From Streptomyces griseomycini (GTDB lineage: Bacteria; Actinomycetota; Actinomycetes; Streptomycetales; Streptomycetaceae), in NCBI RefSeq assembly GCF_014203535.1, contig NZ_JACHJI010000024.1, forward strand, positions 1 through 64,000: a stretch of DNA of 64,000 nucleotides, given 5' to 3'. Numbering within the stretch: position 1 is the first letter of the stretch; every line of letters starts with the position of its first letter. This document shows, in pieces, positions 28,098 through 36,992 of this stretch. Position numbers and translations under genes: made by a program. A model generated the notes under the pieces. The model searched no databases, was not told the origin of the DNA, and was given only the letters and a program-made list of their open reading frames with translations.

Positions 28098-28979
28098 CAT
28101 TGAACGTTTTCAGGCTGGCCACCGATCGGGTGAGGGCCTCGGTGCCCGCAACGGACAGGGCTCCCGTGCCGTTGGGTGAGGTGTTCGAAGTCTCAACCTG
28201 TCGGTCCAGGAGCCCTGTTGGTTCCCTATCCTGCCGCACTCGACCTGCCTCATGCGCTGGTCGAGTGGGTCACGATGCTTGTCGTCACCCGTGAGGGTGA
28301 CCGTCGGTGCAAGCTCCCGCCGCATCAGCGTGCCCTCGTCGCTCTTGCCTACCTGCGCAAGCACGACACCCTCGCCCAGATCGCCGCCGGATTCGGCATA
28401 TCCGTGGGCACCGCCCACGCCTACACGACCTCGGTCGTGCGACTGCTGGCCGACCGGGCGCCGGGCCTGCTCAAGACACTGCGTGAGCACGACCCCGACT
28501 ACGTCCTCCTGGACGGCACCCTCAGCGAGTGCGACCGCCTGGGCGACCGACGCGCCGACTACTCCCACAAGCACCGACGCCACGGCGTGAACGTGCAGGT
28601 CGTTACCGACCCCGAAGGCCGGCTGCTGTGGATCTCACCGGCCTTGCCGGGCCGAGCCCACGACCTGACCGTCGCCCGCACCCACCGCATCATCCGGACC
28701 TGCGAACGTCAGGGCGTCCCGATCGTGGCCGACCGCGCCTACATCGGAGCCGGCTGCTGGGTCATCACCGCCATCCGCCGCCCGCCAAACGGCGAACTCA
28801 CGCCGACCGAGCGGACGCTGAACCGCGCACTCGCCCACGCCCGTGCTCCCGTCGAACGAGGCGTCGCCCGACTGAAGTCCTGGCGCATCTTCCGACGAAG
28901 CCGCTGCAGCCCGAACCGGATGACGATCATCGCTGCCGCGGTGCTCACCCTGGAGTTGCAACGCTGAAGAAGCTCAGTG
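28098..28979 (+). mobile_element. IS5-family element, structurally complete
   Basis: The left tip near 28098 (CATTGAACGTTTTCAGG) and the right tip ending near 28979 (CTGAAGAAGCTCAGTG) are imperfect inverted repeats. They enclose one intact transposase. A degenerate second copy is at 1-552. The right end is fused to another IS5 element, so one inserted into or beside the other. Confidence 0.75.
28218..28967 (+). CDS. IS5-family transposase, intact
   Basis: 249 aa from TTG 28218, the same start used by the 1-435 copy (LVPYPAALDLPHALVEWV); a GTG at 28176 is in frame. An N-terminal helix-turn-helix (LAQIAAGFGISVGTAHA) is followed by the DDE core: Asp in LLDGTLSECDR, Asp in VADRAYIGAG, Glu in PVERGVARLKSWR. 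All catalytic residues are present and no frameshift is seen, so it may be active. Length suits the family. Confidence 0.88.
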   Translation: MVPYPAALDLPHALVEWVTMLVVTREGDRRCKLPPHQRALVALAYLRKHDTLAQIAAGFGISVGTAHAYTTSVVRLLADRAPGLLKTLREHDPDYVLLDGTLSECDRLGDRRADYSHKHRRHGVNVQVVTDPEGRLLWISPALPGRAHDLTVARTHRIIRTCERQGVPIVADRAYIGAGCWVITAIRRPPNGELTPTERTLNRALAHARAPVERGVARLKSWRIFRRSRCSPNRMTIIAAAVLTLELQR

Positions 28980-29806
28980 AACCGTTTTCGTCCTGAATAT
29001 GTGCAGGTCAGCAGGGTGTGGACGGCTTGGACTGCCGTGCCGATGCGGCGGGTGGAACAGCGTGCTCGCCGCAGTAGCCGCCACGTCTTGAGTTGGGCGA
29101 AGGCGCGTTCGCCGGGGGCTCGGAGTCGGGTGTGGTCGCGGTTGAACTGCTGGTAGTGCTCCGGTTGTTCGCTGTAGTGGTAGTACGGGGTGCGGAAGGT
29201 GGCGCCGGCACCCTGGTAGGCGCGGTCCGCGAGCACGAGGATCTGCCGGGTCGGGCAGGCTTGGACGATGCCGTGAGCGCGGGCCGCGGTCAGGTCGTGC
29301 GTGCGGCCCGGGGTTGCGCGCGATAACCACAGAGGGGTGCCGTCCGGACCCGCGACGACCTGGACGTTCATGCCGTGCTTCCGGTGTTTCTGGGAGTAGT
29401 ACGGCTCGCCCGCGGCGATGCGGTCGATGGGGATGAGCGTGCCGTCGACGATGACGAAGTCTCCTTCGCCCGGGCCGACGAGGGCTTCCTGCAGGCCGGG
29501 TGCCCAGGAGGCCAGAACTTCGAGGGTCTCGTCCACGTACCGCCAGGCGGTTGCGGTGGAGATCCCGCATCCCGCCGCGAGCTGGGGCAGCGTCTCGTTC
29601 TCGCGCAGGTGCACCAGCGCCGGCAAGACCTGGTGGAAGCAGCCCGGCTTGCGCCACCGCGTGCCGCGTTCACACCTTCGGGCATGGATCAGCCATGAGA
29701 CATGCCCGACCAGCTCATGCGGAGCGTCGAGCGTGGCTCGATACGGGACCGAGCGAGGCTCCTCGGACAAGGCGTGGTGCGTAGAGAACACCACCGCAAC
29801 GATCAC
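28739..29806 (-). CDS. IS5-family transposase reading through into the neighbouring IS
   Basis: 355 aa as an open frame. The first about 277 residues are a complete IS5 transposase: GCGISTATAWRYVDETLEVL helix-turn-helix, Asp in FVIVDGTLIPIDR, Asp in VLADRAYQGAG, Glu in PGERAFAQLKTWRLL. The element's own ends are CAGTGAACCGTTTTC near 28976 and its complement near 29872. The frame has no stop inside the element, and the last about 78 residues are antisense to the transposase at 28218-28967. The core is probably functional, but the C-terminal tail is an insertion artefact. Confidence 0.8.
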   Translation of the reverse strand: MIVAVVFSTHHALSEEPRSVPYRATLDAPHELVGHVSWLIHARRCERGTRWRKPGCFHQVLPALVHLRENETLPQLAAGCGISTATAWRYVDETLEVLASWAPGLQEALVGPGEGDFVIVDGTLIPIDRIAAGEPYYSQKHRKHGMNVQVVAGPDGTPLWLSRATPGRTHDLTAARAHGIVQACPTRQILVLADRAYQGAGATFRTPYYHYSEQPEHYQQFNRDHTRLRAPGERAFAQLKTWRLLRRARCSTRRIGTAVQAVHTLLTCTYSGRKRFTELLQRCNSRVSTAAAMIVIRFGLQRLRRKMRQDFSRATPRSTGARAWASARFSVRSVGVSSPFGGRRMAVMTQQPAPM

Positions 29807-29872
29807 GCCTCGTCACACCACCCCGCCGGCCTGCACCATCACCCCTGCAGGACAGGATGAAAACGGTTCACT
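28976..29872 (-). mobile_element. IS5-family element nested against another IS5
   Basis: Bounded by matching inverted ends: CAGTGAACCGTTTTCGTCCTG at the left and, inverted, CAGGATGAAAACGGTTCACTG at the right. The left end merges with the tip of the 28098-28979 element, and the right end abuts a 3' scrap of a third IS5 type (29871-29955). Confidence 0.75.
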
Positions 29873-29955
29873 GATCGTTTCAGAATGAGGTTTGGAGTCG
29901 TCTCAAGCAGACGATGCTGCAGGCGAGTTGGAGCAGGCTGAGGTGGATGCCCGCG
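29871..29955 (-). pseudogene. IS5 transposase, C-terminal scrap with IS end
   Basis: Reading leftwards: IHLSLLQLACSIVCLRRLQT, SF, stop, then the tip TGATCGTTTCAGAATGAGGT, which matches the end at 19071-19090. Only about 25 codons remain. It cuts into the alpha/beta hydrolase relic. Confidence 0.75.
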
Positions 29956-30160
29956 CATACGGATGACGCTCGCTCGTGCCGTGCCCGCGCTGATCGACCG
30001 CGACGACCCGATACCGGGCAATCGGCCGCGAGGCCACCACCTCCCACTCACCCGCATGACCGGCCAAGCCGCGCAGCGGCACGACCGGCTCCCCCGGCCC
30101 GCCCCGGTCCCGGCGGACAAGCCGAACCCCGTCGCGCACCACCACACGCTCGGACGCACC
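29956..30160 (-). pseudogene. alpha/beta hydrolase, N-terminal part, disrupted by IS5
   Basis: The frame gives VVVRDGVRLVRRDRGGPGEP, LRGLAGHAGEWEVV and RYRVVAVDQRGHGTSERHP, the opening strands and the DxRGHG loop of an alpha/beta hydrolase. The usual oxyanion HG reads RG. The nucleophile elbow and the rest are missing because the IS scrap starts at 29955. A relic. Confidence 0.75.
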
Positions 30161-30401
30161 ACGATCGCCCGCCCCAGGAATTGTCTCGCCCCGACCATGC
30201 CCCGACAGCCACAAGCCGCGCTCAAGGTCGCCCTTCTGGAAGGCGCGCCGCCATGAAACACCGGCCACGTCCGCGGCGACGGTGTCCTGCGACCGCAGCG
30301 GGGCGACCGCCACTGTCAGACCCAGGTGGCAGCATCACCGAAGTGAACGCCCTGAGGCGTCCTCAGCTCACCTCCGTAGCAAACGAAGAGGAGTATTCCC
30401 C

Positions 30402-30842
30402 TTGCGACTGCATCGCGTAGCGCCCGGCATCGCCGCGGGCATCCTCGCCCCGGCCCTCCTGCTCGCCACCCCGTCCTTCGCCGCCACGGCGGCACCGACC
30501 GCGGTGACGGTGCCCGCGGTGTCCTCGTCCGCGGACGAGCCGGACGCCGACGACCTGAGGGTGGCCATAGTCCGGATCCTCACCGACCCGGACAGCGGCC
30601 GACGTGTGACACGAGAAGCCAACGCCCTCCTGGACGCCAACGACCCCGAGGCGATGCGCGCCTGGCTGGAGACCGGCTACCCCATCGCCCAGGCCGAGGA
30701 CGACCGCGTCACCATCACCCGCATCCTCGCTGACCCGTCCATCAGCCCGGCCCTGTGCGCGGCAGCCAACGCCGCCCTCGACGACAACACACCCGAAACG
30801 CTGCGCCACTTCCTGGAAGTCGGCAGGTACCAGGTCGCCTGA
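30402..30842 (+). CDS. secreted ALF-repeat protein
   Basis: 146 aa from TTG 30402, with AGAGGAG 9 nt upstream. An N-terminal signal peptide (GIAAGILAPALLLATPSFA) is followed by two ALF repeats: VAIVRILTDPDSGRRVTREA with MRAWLETGYPIAQAEDDR, and VTITRILADPSISPALCAAA with LRHFLEVGRYQVA. ALF short repeats occur in actinobacterial secreted and polymorphic-toxin proteins. The frame is open further upstream, but the signal peptide and ribosome site fix this start. It sits 2.4 kb from the RHS gene, so a link is possible but unproven. Confidence 0.8.
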   Translation: MRLHRVAPGIAAGILAPALLLATPSFAATAAPTAVTVPAVSSSADEPDADDLRVAIVRILTDPDSGRRVTREANALLDANDPEAMRAWLETGYPIAQAEDDRVTITRILADPSISPALCAAANAALDDNTPETLRHFLEVGRYQVA

Positions 30843-31069
30843 CCGGCACGGCGCCGCACCACAGCGCGTCGCCCGGGTGGCACACCCTGCCGCACGCCCG
30901 GTCGCCGGAACGCCGAGAATCCGGGCGGGGCCACCTGCACCTCTGTGTGCCGGCGGCCTCGCCCGGCAGGCCCTGTGTCGGCTCGGCGCCCTCCGCAGAG
31001 CTCTGTGGTCTCGCCGCCCGGTGCGGCATGGGCCACTGACACCTCCGACAGCAGAAAGCACATTCTTCG

Positions 31070-31846
31070 ATGACCACACAACCCCTACGCACCGAGCGCA
31101 GCGGTCCGCAGACCGCTTCCGTCGTGACCGACCTGCCGTTCAAGCCTCAGCTCGTCAAAGCGGTGTTCAGGGACGTGACCTCGTTGCACGTCTCCCGGCC
31201 GGCCGCGTGGGCCGCCGCGTCGGTGACGCGGACCGTGCTGACGGAGATCATCGACGGCGCGAGAAGCGCGGCAGCCGAGGAGGCCAGGAAGAGGCTGATT
31301 CCCAAGGACCTCATCTCGGCAATCGACCGGAATGTCGAGGTGGAGGTGGGATCGGAGTGGTACCTGCACAGCCCGACCTTCCACGGCCTGATGGGCGAGT
31401 TGCGCAACGCCGATGGTCTGCTCGTGTCTCTTCGTGAGCGCCGCGGGGCACGTACACCGAGTGGTGTGGCTGGCGCCCACCGGTTCGAGGCCGGGGTGAG
31501 AAGGCTGCTGGGGAGCCGGGGGGTGAGGGCGGTCCCGGCGATGGTCCGCGACCTGGACGGAATCGCGAGCGTGTTCCTGACGGACCTCGCCCGGGACGCG
31601 GCCAAGGTCGTCCGCGAGGGCGGGGTCAAGCGGTTCGGGACGGTCAGTCTGGTGGTGCCGGGCGAGCCAGCCCCGGCCCCGCTGCTCAAGGATCCCCTCC
31701 TCGCCCTGTCCACCCGCCGCGGGGACGGGCGGACTGTTGGCGGGGACGACGTCCTGGCCGCCGTCACGATGCAACTGTTCGGCGATCTCAGACAACGCGC
31801 CATCACCGAGGCAGCCGAGATGATACGGAACACGTCGGCCAACTGA
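31070..31846 (+). CDS. protein with two tandem histone-fold-like domains
   Basis: 258 aa from ATG 31070, no strong ribosome site. Residues about 24-92 read like an H2A-type histone fold: short helix FKPQLVKAVFRDV, long helix AAWAAASVTRTVLTEIIDGA with RSAAAEEARK, then the strand/loop RLIPKDL and helix ISAID, compared with RIIPRHLQLAI in H2A. Residues about 140-232 read like an H4/archaeal fold: GVRAVPAMVRDLDGIASVFL, TDLARDAAKVVREGGVKR, a 30-residue insert, then RTVGGDDVLAAV, compared with KTVTAMDVVYAL in H4. This is my alignment by eye, not a database match. If right, it is a single-chain histone doublet that may bind DNA or be a scaffold. Neighbours are an ALF protein and IS elements. Confidence 0.65.
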   Translation: MTTQPLRTERSGPQTASVVTDLPFKPQLVKAVFRDVTSLHVSRPAAWAAASVTRTVLTEIIDGARSAAAEEARKRLIPKDLISAIDRNVEVEVGSEWYLHSPTFHGLMGELRNADGLLVSLRERRGARTPSGVAGAHRFEAGVRRLLGSRGVRAVPAMVRDLDGIASVFLTDLARDAAKVVREGGVKRFGTVSLVVPGEPAPAPLLKDPLLALSTRRGDGRTVGGDDVLAAVTMQLFGDLRQRAITEAAEMIRNTSAN

Positions 31847-32012
31847 TCGGGCCCGCCCCTGCGCTCTGCCCACTGCGCACGGTTCCCACGTGTGCGCAGC
31901 TCCCGGAATCTGCCGTCCGCACTCGGCTCCGGTCGGCTCGCGAGAACGGGCTCGTCACATGGGCGCGGACCGCCGGCCGCAGGCACCCCACGAGGAAGAC
32001 ACCCCTTGATCA

Positions 32013-32905
32013 ATTCAGAATGAGTTCTGGTTCAGGGGCTTGGCAGTTGGGCTGGCGGGCGGCAGAGTTCTGCAGGTTTCGGATGATCTTGTGCCTGATG
32101 GCCTGTGGGATCACGTGGCCCCGCTGCTCCCTCCTCGCCCGCCGCGGCGCCGGCGGTATCCAGGCCGCCTGCCGGCGGATGACCGCGCGGCTCTGCGCGG
32201 GATCGTCTACGTCCTACGCACGGGGGTGACCTGGGCGGACGTGCCGACCGAGACGATCGGCTGGCTGCAGCGGGGTGATGTGCTGGCGACGTCTGCGGGA
32301 CTGGACCGAAGCCGGCGTCTGGCCCCGCCTGCACGCCATCCTCCTCGCGGAACTTCGCACGGCAGATCTGCTGGACATCGACGACGCCGCGATCGACGGC
32401 TCACACGTCAGAGCCCTCAAAGGGAGGGCTCACACCGGACCTTCGCCGGTCGGCCGCGGCCGCTCCGGCAGCAAGCACCACCTGATCACCGACCGCTACG
32501 GAACACCTCTCGCAGTGTCCGTGACCAGCGGAAACCGTCACGACGTCACCCAGCTCATGCCCCTGCTGGACACGATCCCTCGCATCCGCGGCCTGGTGGG
32601 CCGGCCCCGCTACCGGCCACGGCGGCTGTTCGCCGACCGTGGCTACGACTACGACAAGTACCGACGCCTGCTCCGCGCCCGCGGCATCACGCCGAGGATC
32701 GCCCGCAAGGGCACCGCCCACGGATCCGGCCTGGGCAAGACCAGATGGGTCGTCGAGCGGACGATGTCGTGGCTGTCCGGCTACCGCCGCTTGAGCCCTC
32801 GCTACGAACGCGATCCCCGCAACTACCTGGCCTTTCTCGGCCTCGCCGCCGCCCTGTGCTGCTACAAGCGACTCATCTGCCTCACCACGTAGGACACGGT
32901 CTAAG
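32013..32905 (+). pseudogene. IS5-family element; transposase in two frames
   Basis: The first frame (from about 32040) gives DLVPDGLWDHVAPLLPPRPP and LRGIVYVLRTGVTWADVPTE. Near 32260 the reading must shift by +1 to continue with CWRRLRDWTEAGVWPRLHA, VDG-type IDGSHVRALKGRA, HLITDRYGTPLAVSVTSGN, LFADRGYDYDKYRRLL and RWVVERTMSWLSGYRRLS to the stop at 32892. DDE residues are present. A programmed shift is known in some IS5 elements, so activity is not excluded. The left tip TGATCAATTCAGAATGAG resembles another IS5 type, suggesting a mosaic. Confidence 0.8.
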
Positions 32906-32979
32906 AGACCGTAACATGATCTTGTTGAACGGTCCTGGTAGGCCGTGACCGGTGTGACGATTCGGCCGTTCGAGATGGT

Positions 32980-33602
32980 GTGACTACCCGGCCGTGGATC
33001 GTGGACGACGACCTGTGGGCGTTGATCGAGCCGCTCCTGCCGCCCTGGCCCGAGAAGGCCCCTGGCCCGCAGCCGGTGCCGGACCGGCTGTGCCCGCAGG
33101 GCATCCTCTACGTGCTGCAGAACGACATCGCCTGGCAACTGCTGCCCCGGGAGCTGGGATTCGGCTCGGGGCAGACCTGCTGGCGGCGCCTCGGGTGTTG
33201 GCAGCAGACCGGAGTCTTCGACCAACTGCACCGCATCCTACTGGCCAAGCTGCACTCAGCCGGCGAGCTGGACTGGTCCAGAGCATGCGTCGACGGCTCC
33301 CACGTCCGCTCCAAAAAGGGGAGCCGACACCGGTCCGTCGCCGGTCGACCGGCGGAAGACGGGCAGCAAACACCACATGATCTGCGACGGACGCGGCACC
33401 CCGCTCAAGGTCATCACCACCGCGGTCAACGTCAACGACGTCACCCAGGCCCTCGCCCTGGTCAACGGCGTCCCACCCGTTGCCGGCCGCCCGGGCCGAC
33501 CCCGCCGCCGCCCCGAGGCCCTCCTCGGCGACAAGGGCTACGACTCCAATCCCAACCGCGCGAACTGCGGAAACGTCGGATCCTGCCGGTCATCTACCGC
33601 AA
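32980..33602 (+). pseudogene. IS5-family transposase, frameshifted and cut by IS6
   Basis: GTG 32980 opens MTTRPWIVDDDLWALIEPLL, ILYVLQNDIAWQLLPRELGF, TCWRRLGCWQQTGVFDQLHR and CVDGSHVRSKKG. At the run AAAAAGGGG (33314-33322) the coding shifts frame to GADTGPSPVDRRKTGSKHHM, ICDGRGTPLKVITTAVNVND and EALLGDKGYDSN. A further slip near 33555 and the abrupt IS6 end at 33604 remove the C-terminus with its catalytic Glu. Inactive. Confidence 0.8.
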
Positions 33603-33603
33603 G

Positions 33604-34467
33604 GGCGTTGTCACGTTGTTGGGTGTGTGGGCGTCTGGCGGTGTGTCGAGGTGGGGTGGGGCCGGGTTCCGGGCCGGTGCTCGGGCCGTGGCAGGTCGGT
33701 CCGTGACGCCGGTGATCTGCTCCCAGACGGTGAAGCGGACGGTCATTTCGGTGCGGTGGTGAGGTGCGGGCATCAGATGGCGACGAGGCCGGAAGTGGGG
33801 TGGGACGCCACTGAACGCGGACAGGAACCTCTGCGCCCCGCCCACGGAGCGGAAAAGCCCTTCATGACCCGTTCGTGTTGCCTCGTCGGCTGGTGGCTGT
33901 TCTCGGCCCGGTTGTTCAGTCCCCTGTGCGAGCGGTGCTCGACGCAAGGCATGACCTCGTGGTGGGCGGCGCTGCAGGAGCGGAGCCTGTCGGTGACGAT
34001 CACCCTCGGCACTGCCCGGGTCTTCGTCATCGGCCTGCGGAGGAACCGTCTGGCCGCGGCCTTGTCGCGGCGGTTGTGCACGAGGATGTCGAGGACGTTG
34101 CCGTCCCGGTCCACAGCCCGCACAGATACTTCTGCTCACCGTTGATCTTGATGAAGACCTCGTCGGGATGCCCCTTGCCGCCGGGCCGGGGACGCCTGCG
34201 GCGAAGCCCGCTCGCGTAGGCCTGCCCGAACTTCCGACACCACCGTCGCACGGTCCCGTACGAGACGATCACGCCGCGCTCGGGCATCAGTTCCTCGACC
34301 TCGCGGTAGGACAACGGGAAGCGGAAGCACAGCCGCACGCAGTGGGAGACGACCTCGACCGGGTACCGATGGCCCTTGTACGACGGCGACGCGCCCCCCA
34401 CGAACAGCCCCCTCCAGCACGATCAACCCGGAGACCATCCCACCCAGTCAGCCAACGTGACAGCACC
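33604..34467 (-). mobile_element. IS6-family element A, full length but frameshifted
   Basis: Ends GGCGTTGTCACGTTG (33604) and, inverted, CAACGTGACAGCACC (to 34467) give an 864-bp element. The minus-strand transposase reads YKGHRYPVEVVSHCVRLCFR, the DDE core with DEVFIKINGEQKYL, then after a shift near 34115 RAVDRDGNVLDILVHNRRDK, VPRVIVTDRLRS and NNRAENSHQPTR, with another shift near 33850. Catalytic residues are visible but the frame is broken twice. The flanks differ (IS5 relic left, IS3-like relic right) and no 8-bp duplication is seen, consistent with IS6-mediated adjacent deletion. It is a direct repeat of copies B (46666) and C (54577). Confidence 0.85.
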
Positions 34468-34469
34468 TG

Positions 34470-35108
34470 CTCGAGGAAGGCCGGTGCGTAGACCCGGTGG
34501 AGGTCCACCAGGTCGATGTGGGCGAAGTCGCAGGTGATGATGCCGTCGGCCTGCGCTGTCAGGAACTCGCGCCAGGTCGGGCCGCTCCTGCGGAGAGCCG
34601 GGTCCACCCTGGCGGAGGTCAGGATCTGCCAGAGCGTGGACGCTCCGATCTGGTGCCCGAGCCGTACGGGCTCACCCTGGATCCTGTGACAGCCCCGGCG
34701 CGGTTTTTCTTCGGCTGGCCGCAGCACCAGCCCTTTGGCGGTCTGCGCAGTCGGTGGTCGGCCAGGCCTGTTCCGGCGCTTGCTGTCGTTCCATCGGCGT
34801 GCGACGAGCCTTCGATGCCGCGCCGGCACGGTGCCCGGTGTCATCCAGAACACCTCCGTCCAGCGCCGCCGGGGTATCAGTGAGGACAGGGCCGCGAACC
34901 ACAGCCGGTCCGCCGGCTCGTAGCGCACCGGACCCGCGAGCTGTCGACGCAGCACCGCGTTCTCCTGCCGCAGGACGAGCAGTTCGGCGTCCTTGGTCGC
35001 CTGTCGGCGCAGGAACACAGCCGGGACCGAGAGCAGCTTCCTCGTCACCTGGTACGCCAGCGAGACAATCACCCAGCCATCGGCCCAGGCGGCCCCGAGC
35101 GCCACCAT
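34470..35108 (-). pseudogene. IS3-like integrase-core transposase, truncated by IS6
   Basis: ATG 35108 opens MVALGAAWADGWVIVSLAYQ and KDAELLVLRQENAVLRRQLA, then RWNDSKRRNRPGRPPTAQTA and the start of the DDE core TCDFAHIDLVDLHRVYAPAF. It ends where the IS6 right end begins (34467), so the second Asp and Glu are missing. Related in type to the relic at 19667-20762. Confidence 0.8.
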
Positions 35109-35214
35109 ACCCCTACGACCTGCAGCGACACATTTCTGAACGGCACAGCGTCCCGCTGTAGTCGCCCCAGACGTTGTTGCAGGTGGCGATGGACTGTTGC
35201 GGTCCTTCTCCTGC

Positions 35215-35541
35215 TCTTCTGCGCCGACGAGCCGGTACAGGGGCTCGGTCTGGCCGGGAGGCCGCGTTGCGCTCGGCCAGCAGCACCTCATGCCGCGGCC
35301 AGACGCCGGCCCTGTTCCAGTCCCGCAACCTGCGCCAGCACGTCATGTCGAAGCCGAGCTCTTGAGGGAGATGCCCCCACTGGATTCCGGTGTGCAGCAC
35401 GTACAGGATCCTGCGGAGCACCCCCGGGTCCGGCAATGACCTGCGGCCGGGATCACCGGAAGCGCCGCTCACGCTGCGGCAGCAACGGCTCCAGGCGATC
35501 CCACAGCTCATCCGACACGATCACGGTGACATCCCTGCACG
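35215..35541 (-). pseudogene. IS5-family transposase, N-terminal scrap
   Basis: The minus strand gives a shifted DELWDRLEPLLPQRER-type opening (near 35535-35490), then LPDPGVLRRILYVLHTGIQW, GHLPQELGFDMTCWRRLRDW and NRAGVWPRHEVLLAERNAA, with homology fading near 35250. It is broken by frameshifts and has no catalytic residues. Confidence 0.7.
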
Positions 35542-35649
35542 GGAACGAACGCTCGACTCCCGCCCCGGACACGGCCGTCACCGCCTGCCCACCTCATTGA
35601 GTCAGCCGCTGTCACCTCTTCCGCGCCTGACGGGTGTCTCCGGGCGGTG

Positions 35650-36801
35650 TCAGAGCCCCATGGACTTGGCGACGATGGTGCGCATGATCTCACTGGTACC
35701 GCCGAAGATCCGGCTGGCCCTGTTGTCGGCGTACAGCCGGGTGATCGGATGGTCCATCGTGAAGCCGAGGCCGCCATGCAACTGAAGACACTTGTCGAGC
35801 ACGCCGGTCGCCGCCTCCGTGCAGTACAGCTTGGTCGCGGCCGCCTCCTCGGCGGTCAGTTCCCCGGCGTCGAACGCCTCCAGGGCCTGGTCGACGACCG
35901 CCTGCAGTGCGTTCACCGTGACCTTGCAGTCAGCAAGCACGAACTTGGTGTTCTGAAAGGCGGCGACGGGCTTGCCGAAGGCGGTGCGCTCGCGGGCGAA
36001 GACGGTGGCGAGTCGGACCGCTGCGGCGGCGTGGGCGTAGGCGCCGACGGCGATGCCCAGCCGCTCCTGCGGGAAGATGCCGACCAGACAGGCGAAGGCG
36101 TCGCCCGGCTCGCCCACCACGTCGCCGACGGGCACGCGTACGTTCGTGAAGGTCATCCCGACGATGTCGGACGAGCGCAGGCCGAGCGTGGCCGGCTCCG
36201 AATCGACCACCACACCCGGGGCGCGGGTGTCCACGGCCAGCAGGGACATGCCGCCGCGCCGGTCGGTCCCCGCGGCCGCAGTGCGGCAAGCGACGAGCAC
36301 CAGATCGGCTTGGGCTCCCCCGGACACGTAGGCCTTGCTCCCGTTGAGTATGTAGTGCGTGCCGTCCTCGGACAGCTCGGCCGTCGTCCGGATACCGGCC
36401 ACGTCGGAGCCGGCCTCCGGCTCCGTGATCGCGATGGCCGTCATCAGCTCACCCGTGACGAACCCCGGCAGCCAACGCCGCTTCTGATCATCGGTGGTGT
36501 AGTCCACCAGGGTGGCCGGGAGCGCCAGGTGCGCGCTGGCTCCACCGAAGGTGACGCCGGCCCTCGCGCACTCCTCGGCGATGACGGCGTTGAACTTGAA
36601 GCTCTTGGGACCGGCCCCGCCGAACTCCTCCGGAACACCGAACCCGAAAATGCCGAGTTTGCCCAGCTTGCGATAGAAATCACGTGGCACTCGGCCGGCG
36701 GCTTCCCATTCCGAATAGACGGGTACGACTTCCGCCTCGATTAACTCGCGCACCTGAGTACGGAAGGCTTCGTGCTCGTGCTGAAAAACAGTGCGTCGCA
36801 C
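35650..36801 (-). CDS. acyl-CoA dehydrogenase
   Basis: 383-aa FAD-dependent acyl-CoA dehydrogenase forming a 2,3-enoyl-CoA. It has AIAITEPEAGSDVAGIRTTA (flavin-binding), FTNVRVPVGDVVG, RTAFGKPVAAFQN and LQLHGGLGFTMDHPITRLYA, ending ASRIFGGTSEIMR. The usual EGT catalytic Glu position reads GGT, as in long-chain and several FadE-type members that use a Glu elsewhere. GTG 36801 has GGGGGAT upstream. It is divergent from the first P450 gene across 191 bp. It may prepare an acyl chain for the acyltransferase at 45214, or be unrelated to the diterpene cluster. Confidence 0.9.
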   Translation of the reverse strand: MRRTVFQHEHEAFRTQVRELIEAEVVPVYSEWEAAGRVPRDFYRKLGKLGIFGFGVPEEFGGAGPKSFKFNAVIAEECARAGVTFGGASAHLALPATLVDYTTDDQKRRWLPGFVTGELMTAIAITEPEAGSDVAGIRTTAELSEDGTHYILNGSKAYVSGGAQADLVLVACRTAAAGTDRRGGMSLLAVDTRAPGVVVDSEPATLGLRSSDIVGMTFTNVRVPVGDVVGEPGDAFACLVGIFPQERLGIAVGAYAHAAAAVRLATVFARERTAFGKPVAAFQNTKFVLADCKVTVNALQAVVDQALEAFDAGELTAEEAAATKLYCTEAATGVLDKCLQLHGGLGFTMDHPITRLYADNRASRIFGGTSEIMRTIVAKSMGL

Positions 36802-36992
36802 CGTTCATCCCCCTGCTGCTCTGGTCGGCGTCCTCGTCAACTGCTCGAACGTAATACGGAGTCGTGGGCGGTGTCCAGGGAGGACGGGCCTTGCCACCCA
36901 CGCCCTTCATGTGCCTAGTATTCGGCCACAGGGATCTCGGTCGCTTCAGCAGGCCGACGGTCCTGCCTGCCGATTTCATGGGGGAGACTGGC

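Noticed and set aside
36802..36992. TTGACG on the minus strand before the acyl-CoA dehydrogenase as a promoter
   Set aside because: No acceptable -10 follows at 16-19 nt, so the promoter there could not be supported.
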